Assembly: GCA_030038015.1 (NCBI GenBank) | Contig: JASHPR010000514.1 | Coordinates: 1 to 39,716 of the forward strand | Reading direction: 5' to 3' | Length of the DNA stretch: 39,716 bases | Source of the DNA: Streptosporangiaceae bacterium | GTDB lineage: Bacteria > Actinomycetota > Actinomycetes > Streptosporangiales > Streptosporangiaceae | Part shown: positions 20,041 to 27,802 of the stretch, piece by piece | Layout of the letters: each line of letters opens with the position of its first letter | Numbering within the stretch: position 1 is the first letter of the stretch | The notes under the pieces: model-generated | Seen by the model: only the letters and a program-made list of their open reading frames with translations | What the model was told of the DNA's origin: nothing | The model's database searches: none | Position numbers and translations under genes: made by a program

Positions 20041-20349
20041 GTGATCCAGAGAACCCTCATTTGCGTGCCCGATATATTCCGTTCTGAGTAACCTGCGCAC
20101 GGGTTTCGGATAGTGCTCTCGTTCTGGAAACTTCACGGCTGTTTTGTGGTCATTCCATAACCGGCCTGCCCGCCTATCCGGCCGATGAGCGCTGGCTGCG
20201 GCGCGCCGCGATCGCCGTTGAACCGCCACGCTGGGCCGGCCGGGCGGATTCTTGGACGACGAAGGGCCCGTGCCATGGTGACGGGTGCTGCCGGCGAACC
20301 GGGTGGCTGGCTGCTGAGGGTGGCGCACGCGACAGATAGCGTGAATCAC

Positions 20350-20772
20350 ATGGCATCGACGGAGAAGATTGAGGCGTTTCTGGCCGAGCCGCGGAACATC
20401 GTGGTCGCCGGGATCCGGCGGGACGGGACCCCGCACCTGACTCCCAACTGGTTCTACTGGGACGGGGAGCGGTTCTACGTGTCCACCACGCGGCACCGGG
20501 CGAAGTACGCGATCTTCCGCAGGGACCCCAGGGCGCAGCTGCTCGTCGACGACTCCACCGGGTACCGCGCCGTGCTGGCCCGGGCCACCGCGGAGATCCG
20601 CGAGGACCTCGCGGCCGAGCTGCCCCGCTTCCGCGCGATCCGGGAGAAGCACGGGGTGCAGGTGCCGAGCGACGAGGAGCAGCTGCGGGCGCTGACCGAG
20701 GAGGGCCGGGTCCTGCTCGCGTTCACGCCCGACGGGCCGCCGTCAACGTGGACGTCCTGGGGGCTGGACTGA
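20350..20772 (+). CDS. PPOX-class (pyridoxamine 5'-phosphate oxidase-like/F420-dependent) enzyme
   Basis: AFLAEPRNIVVAGIRRDGTPHLTPNWFYWDGERFYVSTTRHRAKYAIFRRDPRAQLLVDD. Confidence 0.88.
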   Translation: MASTEKIEAFLAEPRNIVVAGIRRDGTPHLTPNWFYWDGERFYVSTTRHRAKYAIFRRDPRAQLLVDDSTGYRAVLARATAEIREDLAAELPRFRAIREKHGVQVPSDEEQLRALTEEGRVLLAFTPDGPPSTWTSWGLD

Positions 20773-20780
20773 CCGCCCGC

Positions 20781-20818
20781 ACCCTGCCGCCGAGACCGGA
20801 CCCTGCCGCCGACACCGG
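20781..20818. repeat. Two-copy 19-bp GC-rich tandem repeat
   Basis: ACCCTGCCGCCGAGACCGG / ACCCTGCCGCCGACACCGG. Confidence 0.7.
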
Positions 20819-20906
20819 ATCCGGCCCCGATGGCGGCCGGGTGCCGTCCTGCGTGCTCCGCGCCGCGCCGGCCGCTCGGCGGCGTGCAGGGACCGACGCC
20901 ATCACT

Positions 20907-20939
20907 GGTCCGAACAGCAACGGACCCACAACATCATTG
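20907..20939. repeat. Hairpin element E2
   Basis: GGTCCG-AACAGCAA-CGGACC core stem; 20913-20939 AACAGCAACGGACCCACAACATCATTG is 20/27 identical to the E1 right arm. Confidence 0.6.
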
Positions 20940-20946
20940 CCGGGCG

Positions 20947-22617
20947 TCAGGAGCGGATGCGCGCGAGCACCAGGGTCATGTCGTCCTCGGCGTCCTCGTG
21001 CGGCATCTCGGTAACGGCCAGGCAGGTGTCGGGCAGCGAGGCGGCGGGCTTGGTCAGGGCACGGCCGAGCGCGTCGCGGAGCGCGGCCATGCCGACGTCG
21101 AGCGTCCGGGTTCGCCCTTCCACTAGCCCGTCGGTGTAGAGGGCGAGAACCGACCCGGGTGGCAGGCTGATGCGGCTGGCCTCGAAGCGCTCCTCGCCGA
21201 GGCCGAGCGGGAGGCCCGGCGGCAGGTTCAGCACCCTTGTCGTCCCGTCGGCGAGCACCAGCACCGGCGGCTGGTGGCCGGCCTGGGCTATCACGCAGGA
21301 GCGGCTCCAAGGGTCGAGGACCGCGTACACGCAGGTGGCGGCGAACGGCGCCACAGCCATCCCGGCGGCCATGGCATCCAGCTTGCGCAGCATCAGCTCC
21401 GGCGGGAGGTCCAGGCCGGCCAGGGTGTGAGCCGCGGTGCGCAGCTGCACCATGACCGCCGCCGCCTCCGGGCCGTGGCCCATCGCGTCCCCGACGATGA
21501 GCGCCGCCCTGCCGCCGGGCAGCGCCACAATGTCGTGCCAGTCACCGCCGACGACGCTGTCGCCGACCGGGCGGTAGCGGTGCGCGACCTCCAGGCCGTC
21601 TGGGATCCGGGCACGGCCGGGCAGCAGGCCCTGCTGCAGGGCCAGCGCGGTGCGCCGCTCCCGGTCATACAGCCGGGCGTTGTCCAGGCACACCGCGGCC
21701 CGCGAGGCGAGCTCGCCGGCCAGCGTGATGTCGCACTGGTTGAACGGCGGGCTGGCCGGCACCCGCCCGAAGATCGCGCACCCCACGACCACGCCGCGGG
21801 CGATCAGCGGCATCGCCATGTAAGAGGTGTAGACCGCGGCCCGCTCGGCGGCGTGGGGGTAACGGGAGAGCCGCTCTGCGGTCTCGCTGTCGAGGCTGTC
21901 GAACAGGACCGGGCCGCCGGTCGCCATCGCCCGGCAGCCGGGAGTGTCTGGGCCGAGGACGATCACCTCGCTGGGGTGCGCGAGCTTGCTGGTCTCGTCA
22001 GCGGGCTGGCTGGCCTGGCGGCTGGCCAGCCGCCGCACCACGGCTCCCTGCGCTACCCGGGAGGAGGTCAGCTCGTCGGCTGCCAGCAGGCGCTCGGCGA
22101 CGTAGATGACGGCAACATCGGCGAACCCGGGGACAGCGGCGTCGGTGACCTCCGCGGCGGTCTTGACCAGGTCCAGGCTGCTGCCGATCCGGGCGGCGGC
22201 ATCACGCAGCCAGCCGGGCGCGGGCTGCGGCCATGCGCGCTGGGCGATCACGACCGCGCCGCCGCCCAGCCCGTCCAGCGGCTCCCAGCGGATCGCGAAC
22301 CGGCCCTCGCCTAAGGAGCCGCCGGCCACCGTGGCGGTGTGCACCTGACCGGCGGCGACCTCGGCCAGCGCCCGGTTCACCAGGTCGCGCTGCCCGGGGC
22401 CGGTCATCAGCACGTCGCAGACGTCCTGCCCGGCAACGGCACGCGCCTGATGCCCGAACATCCGGGTGGCGGTCACCGACCAGGACGTGATCCGGCCCCT
22501 GGCGTCCAGGGTGAAGGTGGCGAGTCCGGCCAGGTCGGGCTCGTGCCGCCGGGGCAGCCCGGCCTCGCCATTCCTGGCCGTCTGCGACACCACCGCTACG
22601 TGCACCAGCCTCGACAT
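20947..22617 (-). CDS. PAS-GAF-SpoIIE/PP2C-type serine phosphatase
   Basis: PAS-like N-terminus, GAF-like middle, PP2C SpoIIE core GDWHDIVALPGGRAALIVGDAMGHGPEAAAVMVQLR and LALYTDGLVEGR. Confidence 0.9.
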   Translation of the reverse strand: MSRLVHVAVVSQTARNGEAGLPRRHEPDLAGLATFTLDARGRITSWSVTATRMFGHQARAVAGQDVCDVLMTGPGQRDLVNRALAEVAAGQVHTATVAGGSLGEGRFAIRWEPLDGLGGGAVVIAQRAWPQPAPGWLRDAAARIGSSLDLVKTAAEVTDAAVPGFADVAVIYVAERLLAADELTSSRVAQGAVVRRLASRQASQPADETSKLAHPSEVIVLGPDTPGCRAMATGGPVLFDSLDSETAERLSRYPHAAERAAVYTSYMAMPLIARGVVVGCAIFGRVPASPPFNQCDITLAGELASRAAVCLDNARLYDRERRTALALQQGLLPGRARIPDGLEVAHRYRPVGDSVVGGDWHDIVALPGGRAALIVGDAMGHGPEAAAVMVQLRTAAHTLAGLDLPPELMLRKLDAMAAGMAVAPFAATCVYAVLDPWSRSCVIAQAGHQPPVLVLADGTTRVLNLPPGLPLGLGEERFEASRISLPPGSVLALYTDGLVEGRTRTLDVGMAALRDALGRALTKPAASLPDTCLAVTEMPHEDAEDDMTLVLARIRS

Positions 22618-22756
22618 CGGGAACCAGCGGGCCCGGCCACCCCGTCAATGGCCGTGGGCCTTTTATCTGCCCTCATAGAATATGTCGATCGATTGCCCCT
22701 ATTCTTGGATATCATGCAATTGCGAAATGCATGTGCCCCAAGGGCCAGGCCGCCCG

Positions 22757-23569
22757 ATGTCTGACGACCCGAGCTGGGTACCGCCGGGCGTCGACATGGG
22801 GCGGGCCAACGTGGCCAGGGTCTACGACTACTGGCTGGGCGGCAGCCACAACTTCCTCGCCGACCAGGACGCTGCCAGGGCTACGGTCGCCGTCGAGCCG
22901 AATGTCCGCAGGAACGCGCGGGCCAACCGGGCGTTCCTCGGCCGGGCGGTGCGCTTCCTCGCCGCGAGCGGCGTCCGCCAGTTCCTGGACATCGGGTCCG
23001 GCATCCCCACCGAGGGCAACGTGCACGAGATTGCCCAGCGGGCCGACCCGGCCGCCCGGGTCGTCTACGCCGACGTCGACCCGGTCGCCGTCGCGCACAG
23101 CAGGGCCATCCTGACGGGGAATCCCACCGCCGCGGTCATCGAAGCCGACCTGCGCGAACCACAGCGAATTCTCCTGAACGATACGGTTCGCGGCCTGATC
23201 GACTTCGCCCAGCCGGCCGGGCTGCTGCTCGTCTCCGTGCTGCACTTCGTGGCGGATGACGCGGAGCCGTGGGAGATCGTGGCCATGCTGCGCGACGCGC
23301 TCGCGCCCGGCAGCTACCTGGTGCTCGCCCACGGAACCGGCGAGGGCACGCCCGTGGCGCTGAGGGCAGCCGAGAAGGTGTACAACCGCAGCGTCTCCAC
23401 GAACGTCCACGTGCGCTCCCGTGCGGAGATCGCGCGCTTCTTCGACGGGTTCGACCTGGTGGATCCCGGAGTCGTCTACATCCCGGAGTGGCGGCCCGAC
23501 CCGCCCGGCGACGTCCCCGAGGACCCGAGCAGGTTCTGGGCCCTTGTCGGCGTCGGCCGCAAACCCTGA
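22757..23569 (+). CDS. SAM-dependent methyltransferase (DUF574-type)
   Basis: MGRANVARVYDYWLGGSHNFLADQDAA, FLDIGSGIPTEGNVHEIAQ, VVYADVDPVAVAHSRAIL. Confidence 0.9.
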   Translation: MSDDPSWVPPGVDMGRANVARVYDYWLGGSHNFLADQDAARATVAVEPNVRRNARANRAFLGRAVRFLAASGVRQFLDIGSGIPTEGNVHEIAQRADPAARVVYADVDPVAVAHSRAILTGNPTAAVIEADLREPQRILLNDTVRGLIDFAQPAGLLLVSVLHFVADDAEPWEIVAMLRDALAPGSYLVLAHGTGEGTPVALRAAEKVYNRSVSTNVHVRSRAEIARFFDGFDLVDPGVVYIPEWRPDPPGDVPEDPSRFWALVGVGRKP

Positions 23570-23652
23570 TGAGCTGACGGCGGGCTCGTCATGGAGCGCG
23601 CTTGGGCAGGCTCTGGGGGTGGGGGTGGGCTCGGCATCGGAGGGCTGAGGGC

Positions 23653-23755
23653 GGTGGCTGGAGCCGGTGGTCCGGGGCGGTGGCTGGAGCCGGTGGTCCG
23701 GGGCGGTGGCTGGAGCCGGTGGTCCGGGGCGGTGCTGGAGCCGGTGGTCCGGGGC
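23653..23755. repeat. 26-bp tandem repeat, four copies (last one 25 bp)
   Basis: GGTGGCTGGAGCCGGTGGTCCGGGGC at 23653, 23679 and 23705, nearly identical copy at 23731. Confidence 0.95.
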
Positions 23756-23764
23756 GGCTGGCCG

Positions 23765-24595
23765 TCATTGCCATGGGATGTTCAGGTCGGCGAGCAGCGT
23801 CTTGAGGGCCCGGGCGGCGCGGCGGAAGCCGTCCGGGCCGCTGAAGCCGCCGAATCGGCCGGCCGCGGCCAGGTGCGGCTCCAGCGACAGGAAGCCCTCA
23901 AAGCCGGAGTCCCGCAGCGCCGCCAGGGTCTCGCGGACCTGGCCGTCGCCCTGGCCGGCCGGCACGACCTCGCCGGTTGCCGCCAGCGCGTCCTTGACCT
24001 GCACGTACACCAGGTATGGGCGGAGCAGGCCGTAGGCCTCGTCGTGCGGGCGGACGCCGCACTGCACGAAGTTGGCCGCGTCGAACGTGGCCCGCAGCGC
24101 GGGTGAGCCGACGGCTTCGATCAGGCCGGCGCAGCGTTCCGGGCGGTCGCCGTAGATCCCCTTCTCGTTCTCGTGGGCCAGCACGATGCCCCGGTCCTCG
24201 GCGATGTCCGCGAGCGCGCGCATGCGCCCGATCACCTGCTGCCGGTGCTGCTCCGGCCGTTCTCCTTCAGGGATGAAGAACGAGAAGACGCGGACGACCG
24301 TGGTGCCGAACGCGGCCGCGACGTCGGCGATGCGGCGCATCCGGTCCAGCTCTGGCCGCAGCGGCGCGCTGACCGGGATCTTGCCGACCGGCGAGCCGAT
24401 CGCCGAGACGCGCACCCCCGCGCCGCCGAGCGCCTCGCCCAGCCGTGCCAGGTCGGCGTCGCCGAGGTCGGCGACGTTCGTCGACCACGCGCCGCGCAGT
24501 TCGAGGTGTGAGATCTGCTCGGCGGCGAGCACGGCGATCTGCTCGGCCGGGTCCGGCGAGATCTCGTCGGCGAACCCGCTCAGCGTGACGGTCAT
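23765..24595 (-). CDS. Sugar phosphate isomerase/epimerase (xylose isomerase-like TIM barrel)
   Basis: [76 protein letters not shown]. Confidence 0.87.
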   Translation of the reverse strand: MTVTLSGFADEISPDPAEQIAVLAAEQISHLELRGAWSTNVADLGDADLARLGEALGGAGVRVSAIGSPVGKIPVSAPLRPELDRMRRIADVAAAFGTTVVRVFSFFIPEGERPEQHRQQVIGRMRALADIAEDRGIVLAHENEKGIYGDRPERCAGLIEAVGSPALRATFDAANFVQCGVRPHDEAYGLLRPYLVYVQVKDALAATGEVVPAGQGDGQVRETLAALRDSGFEGFLSLEPHLAAAGRFGGFSGPDGFRRAARALKTLLADLNIPWQ

Positions 24596-25863
24596 CGTGC
24601 GCCGTCCACGCTGCGCGCGGGGATGACGACCGTCCGCCCGGTGCGCGCCGACTCATACACGGCGCGGACAACCTCCAGGGTCGCGCGGGCGCTCTCGGCG
24701 GTGACCGCGGGCTGACGGCCCTGGTCGATCGCGGTGAGGAACTCGGCGATCTGCGCCGCGTGGCTGGACGGGTCGATGCCGCCCGGGTTCGCCGCGGCGT
24801 TGGGCTCTGTGCCGGGTGTGGCAGCGCTGCGATCTGTGGCGGGCGTGGCGCCGGGGTCTGTGCCGGGTCTGGCAGCGCTGCGATCTGTGGCGGGCGTGGC
24901 GCCGGGGTCTGTGCCGGGTGTGGCTGGCGTGGCGGCGGCAGGGCCGGCGGGCGGCGTGGCTGGTGTGGCGGCCGTATGGCTCGCGGTGGGTCCGGCGGAA
25001 GGGCCGCGCTGGCCGCCGGGGCTGCCCGGCCCGTGGCGCTCGCCGGCGAGGGCCCGGCGGGTGATCCTGCCGTCCTCGACGACCACCGTGCCGTTCGTGC
25101 CGGTGACCTCGAGGCGCTGGGCGAATCCCGGGTAGACCGCGGTGCTGGAGACGATAGTCCCGACCGCGCCGGAGGCGAACCGCACCAGCGCGAGCGCGGT
25201 GTCCTCGACCTCGACCCGGTGCGCCTGGGTCGCGCAGATGGCGGTCACCTCGGCGGCCGGGCCCATGGCCCACAGCAGCAGGTCCACGTAGTGGACGCCC
25301 TGGTTCAGCAGCGACCCGCCGTCCAGGTCCCGGGTGCCGCGCCAGGCCGCGCTGTCGTAATAGCCCTGGGTGCGGTACCACTTGGTGCTGGCCTCGCCCA
25401 GCAGCAGCGAGCCGAGGGCGCCGGAGTCCAGCAGGCGGCGCAGCTCATCCAGGCCGGTGTCAAACCGGTGCTGCGAGATCACGGTGATCAGGACGCCGTT
25501 CCCGCGCGCGGCCGCGATGAGCCGGTCGGCCGCTTCCAGGGTGACGTCGATCGGCTTCTCGACAACGAGGTGCTTGCCCGCCGCGGCCGCCTGGATGCCG
25601 ACCTCGGCGTGCAGGCCGCTCGGCACGCACACGGACACCACGTCGACGTCGTCCCGGGCCAGCAGCGCCGCCAGGCTGGGCTCGGCCGCGCAGTCCCATT
25701 CGCCGGCCAGGGCCTTGGCCCGCCCGGGCACCGCGTCGGTGACCGCGGCCAGCCTGGCGCCGGGGAGCAGGCCGATGGCCTCGGCGTGCACCGCGCCGAT
25801 CACGCCGACGCCGACGATGCCGAACCCGCGGCGCCGGGTGCCGGCCGCGCCCGATTCGTTCAT
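24592..25863 (-). CDS. Gfo/Idh/MocA family oxidoreductase with low-complexity insertion
   Basis: [17 protein letters not shown] Rossmann motif, [34 protein letters not shown]; overlaps the isomerase start. The longer upstream ORF is rejected. Confidence 0.88.
   Translation of the reverse strand: MNESGAAGTRRRGFGIVGVGVIGAVHAEAIGLLPGARLAAVTDAVPGRAKALAGEWDCAAEPSLAALLARDDVDVVSVCVPSGLHAEVGIQAAAAGKHLVVEKPIDVTLEAADRLIAAARGNGVLITVISQHRFDTGLDELRRLLDSGALGSLLLGEASTKWYRTQGYYDSAAWRGTRDLDGGSLLNQGVHYVDLLLWAMGPAAEVTAICATQAHRVEVEDTALALVRFASGAVGTIVSSTAVYPGFAQRLEVTGTNGTVVVEDGRITRRALAGERHGPGSPGGQRGPSAGPTASHTAATPATPPAGPAAATPATPGTDPGATPATDRSAARPGTDPGATPATDRSAATPGTEPNAAANPGGIDPSSHAAQIAEFLTAIDQGRQPAVTAESARATLEVVRAVYESARTGRTVVIPARSVDGAR
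24809..24925. repeat. 51-bp in-frame coding minisatellite (two copies plus partial third)
   Basis: Units 24809-24859 and 24860-24910 differ at a single base; the next copy starts at 24911. Encodes 17-aa [17 protein letters not shown]-type repeats. Confidence 0.9.
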
Positions 25864-26025
25864 CCCGCCTCCTCGAGGACGCGGAACCAGGATTTCAGCA
25901 GCCCCGAATGCTGGGGCAGTGCCGTCCCTGGCTCCTCGATCCCAGGGTGCCAGCGCCTCCCCCACGCCACCGATACCCCGCCCGGGTATCGGCGGCCGGC
26001 GAGCCGCCGGAGGTGTGGCGGCCCG

Positions 26026-26200
26026 GGCGAGGCGCTCGGCGACCGGGTGGCACGGTGGATCACGCTGAACGAGCCGCAGGTGGTGGCGAGCCACGGCTAC
26101 CGCACCGGGCAGCATGCGCCTGGGCTCCGCGACGCGATGGCCGCGGTGGCGGCCACGCACCACCTGCTGCTGGGGCACGGGCTGGCGGTGCAGGCGCTGG
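26026..26200 (+). pseudogene. Fragment of GH1 beta-glucosidase
   Basis: [54 protein letters not shown] is a recognisable GH1 segment (TLNEP acid/base region) with no start or remaining domain. Confidence 0.75.
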
Positions 26201-26316
26201 GCTCGGTCGCCCCGTGCCGCACGGCCGGGGTCCGCGCCAACGCCGTCCCGGCCCCGCCCGCCGGCGGCCTGATGAGCGCTGACGGCCTGGCGCGCACCTG
26301 ACCGCCCCGCCCGGCT

Positions 26317-26358
26317 GCGCCCGGGGTCGCCCGGGTCGCCGAGGGTCGCCCGGGTGAG
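26317..26358. repeat. Short GC-rich irregular repeat (GGTCGCCCGG-like, 9-10 bp)
   Basis: GGTCGCCCGGGTCGCCGAGGGTCGCCCGGGTGAGG. Confidence 0.5.
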
Positions 26359-26374
26359 GTGGCCATGGTGAGTC

Positions 26375-26416
26375 TGTGGTCGCCAACGGCTGTGCGCACA
26401 GCCGTTCGTGACCACA
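26375..26416. repeat. Long palindrome (hairpin element E3)
   Basis: TGTGGTCGCCAACGGCTGTGC / GCACAGCCGTTCGTGACCACA: 19/21 complementary, no spacer. Confidence 0.85.
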
Positions 26417-26449
26417 AAGGGCGAATCTCGATCCGGCAGGCGCGGTGAG

Positions 26450-26636
26450 ATAGCTCGGGGCGGGAAGGTGACCGTCGAACCGCGGCAGGACGGCCAGCAG
26501 TCGCACGTCACCATCAGCATGGACTTTTCCGGCCACGGGCCGGGCAAGCCGGTGCTCCCGATGGTCCTCCGGCAGGCACGCCGCGAGGCCCGCGGAGCTG
26601 CGGAACCTGAAGCAGCGCCTGGAAGCCGACGGCTGA
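26450..26636 (+). pseudogene. 3' remnant of SRPBCC (polyketide cyclase-like) gene with frameshift
   Basis: KVTVEPRQDGQQSHVTISMDFSGHGPGKPVLPMVLRQARREA in one frame, then ELRNLKQRLEADG* in another. Confidence 0.6.
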
Positions 26637-26707
26637 CCGCGGGCGGCGCGGCCGACCGCACCCAGTTGCCAGCGTGCTGAGGGCATGGCGGCCTAGCATC
26701 GTGTGTC

Positions 26708-27802
26708 ATGCCCCCCAGCCGCATGAACCGGGACGAGTTCTTTGCCAAGCTGTCGCCGCTCGACGAAGACCGGCTGCGGAAGGTGCTGTGGAACCTGTAC
26801 TGGAGGGCCCCGGCGCCGCTGCGGGAACGCATCGAGGGGGAGCTCGAGCCCGCCGAGCCGCGCCGCGCGAAACGTGCGGCTGCGCAACGCCCCAGCCCCG
26901 GCCTGGTGCTGGATGAAGTCCGGGAGTTCGCTGAGCTGGCGCGCTCGGGGGCGTACATCGCCGGCGACCGGCGGGTGTCGCCGAAAGAGCGGACGCGCTG
27001 GCGGCTGACTTTCCGGCGGCTGGCAGGCGACGCGCAGTCGGCGCTGCACGCCGCGGATCCGGGCCCCGCCGAGGAGGCGATGGCGCTGGTCATCGACCTG
27101 GCCTGTGAAATGAAGGACAGTACCTACTTCCACTCCGAGGATCCGGTAGAGGCTGCGCGGTTCGTGGTGTCCGACGCCGCGGCCGTGCTATGGGAGACCG
27201 TGCAGGCCAGGCACGGCTTCGACATCTTCGCGCAGCGGGCAGCGGCCCAGCTCATCCGGTGGGAAGCGCGTTACGGGTGGACGCGGGGCTGGGGCCAGGT
27301 CCAGGAGAGGGAGACCTCCCTCGCGGCTGTGCTCGCGCGGATGCTGCGCATCCCCGATCACTGGACCGTGTTCGCCGACCGCTACCTGGACGCGCTGGAC
27401 GAGGTGGCGCTGACAAAGAGCAGGCCCGTGATCATGGTGGGTTCCTGGGACTACGGCGACCGGGATTTCACCCGCCGCTGGCGGACGGACGCTCTCGCCG
27501 AATGGCACAGCTTGCTGCTCGACCGCCTCCCCGGGTCCGAAGCCGAGGACCGGCTGGACCGGCTGGCCAGCCACCGGGCGCTGGCCGGCCCCGAGCTGAC
27601 GTTCGTGCAGGCCCGGGTGGCGCACCTGCGCGGGGATCTGGCCGGCGCCCGGACGCTGGCGCACGATTGCCTGGAGGACCTGCCAGGACACTCGGGTTTC
27701 GCCGAGTTCGCTGCCGAGATCGGTGCCGGCCTGCCGTCCCGTTCAAGAGAAATCGCCGGTGCCGGCGGGTGGGGTGACCTGATGCCGAGGACGGAGCCGT
27801 AG
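26708..27802 (+). CDS. Hypothetical protein (364 aa)
   Basis: Long plus-strand ORF with compositionally ordinary protein; stop codon abuts the start of the SEC-C gene. Confidence 0.75.
   Translation: MPPSRMNRDEFFAKLSPLDEDRLRKVLWNLYWRAPAPLRERIEGELEPAEPRRAKRAAAQRPSPGLVLDEVREFAELARSGAYIAGDRRVSPKERTRWRLTFRRLAGDAQSALHAADPGPAEEAMALVIDLACEMKDSTYFHSEDPVEAARFVVSDAAAVLWETVQARHGFDIFAQRAAAQLIRWEARYGWTRGWGQVQERETSLAAVLARMLRIPDHWTVFADRYLDALDEVALTKSRPVIMVGSWDYGDRDFTRRWRTDALAEWHSLLLDRLPGSEAEDRLDRLASHRALAGPELTFVQARVAHLRGDLAGARTLAHDCLEDLPGHSGFAEFAAEIGAGLPSRSREIAGAGGWGDLMPRTEP

Noticed and set aside
24760-26301. 513-aa plus-strand ORF as an intact gene
   Set aside because: Mostly antisense to the Gfo/Idh gene; only the GH1-like segment near its end is meaningful, reported as a pseudogene.
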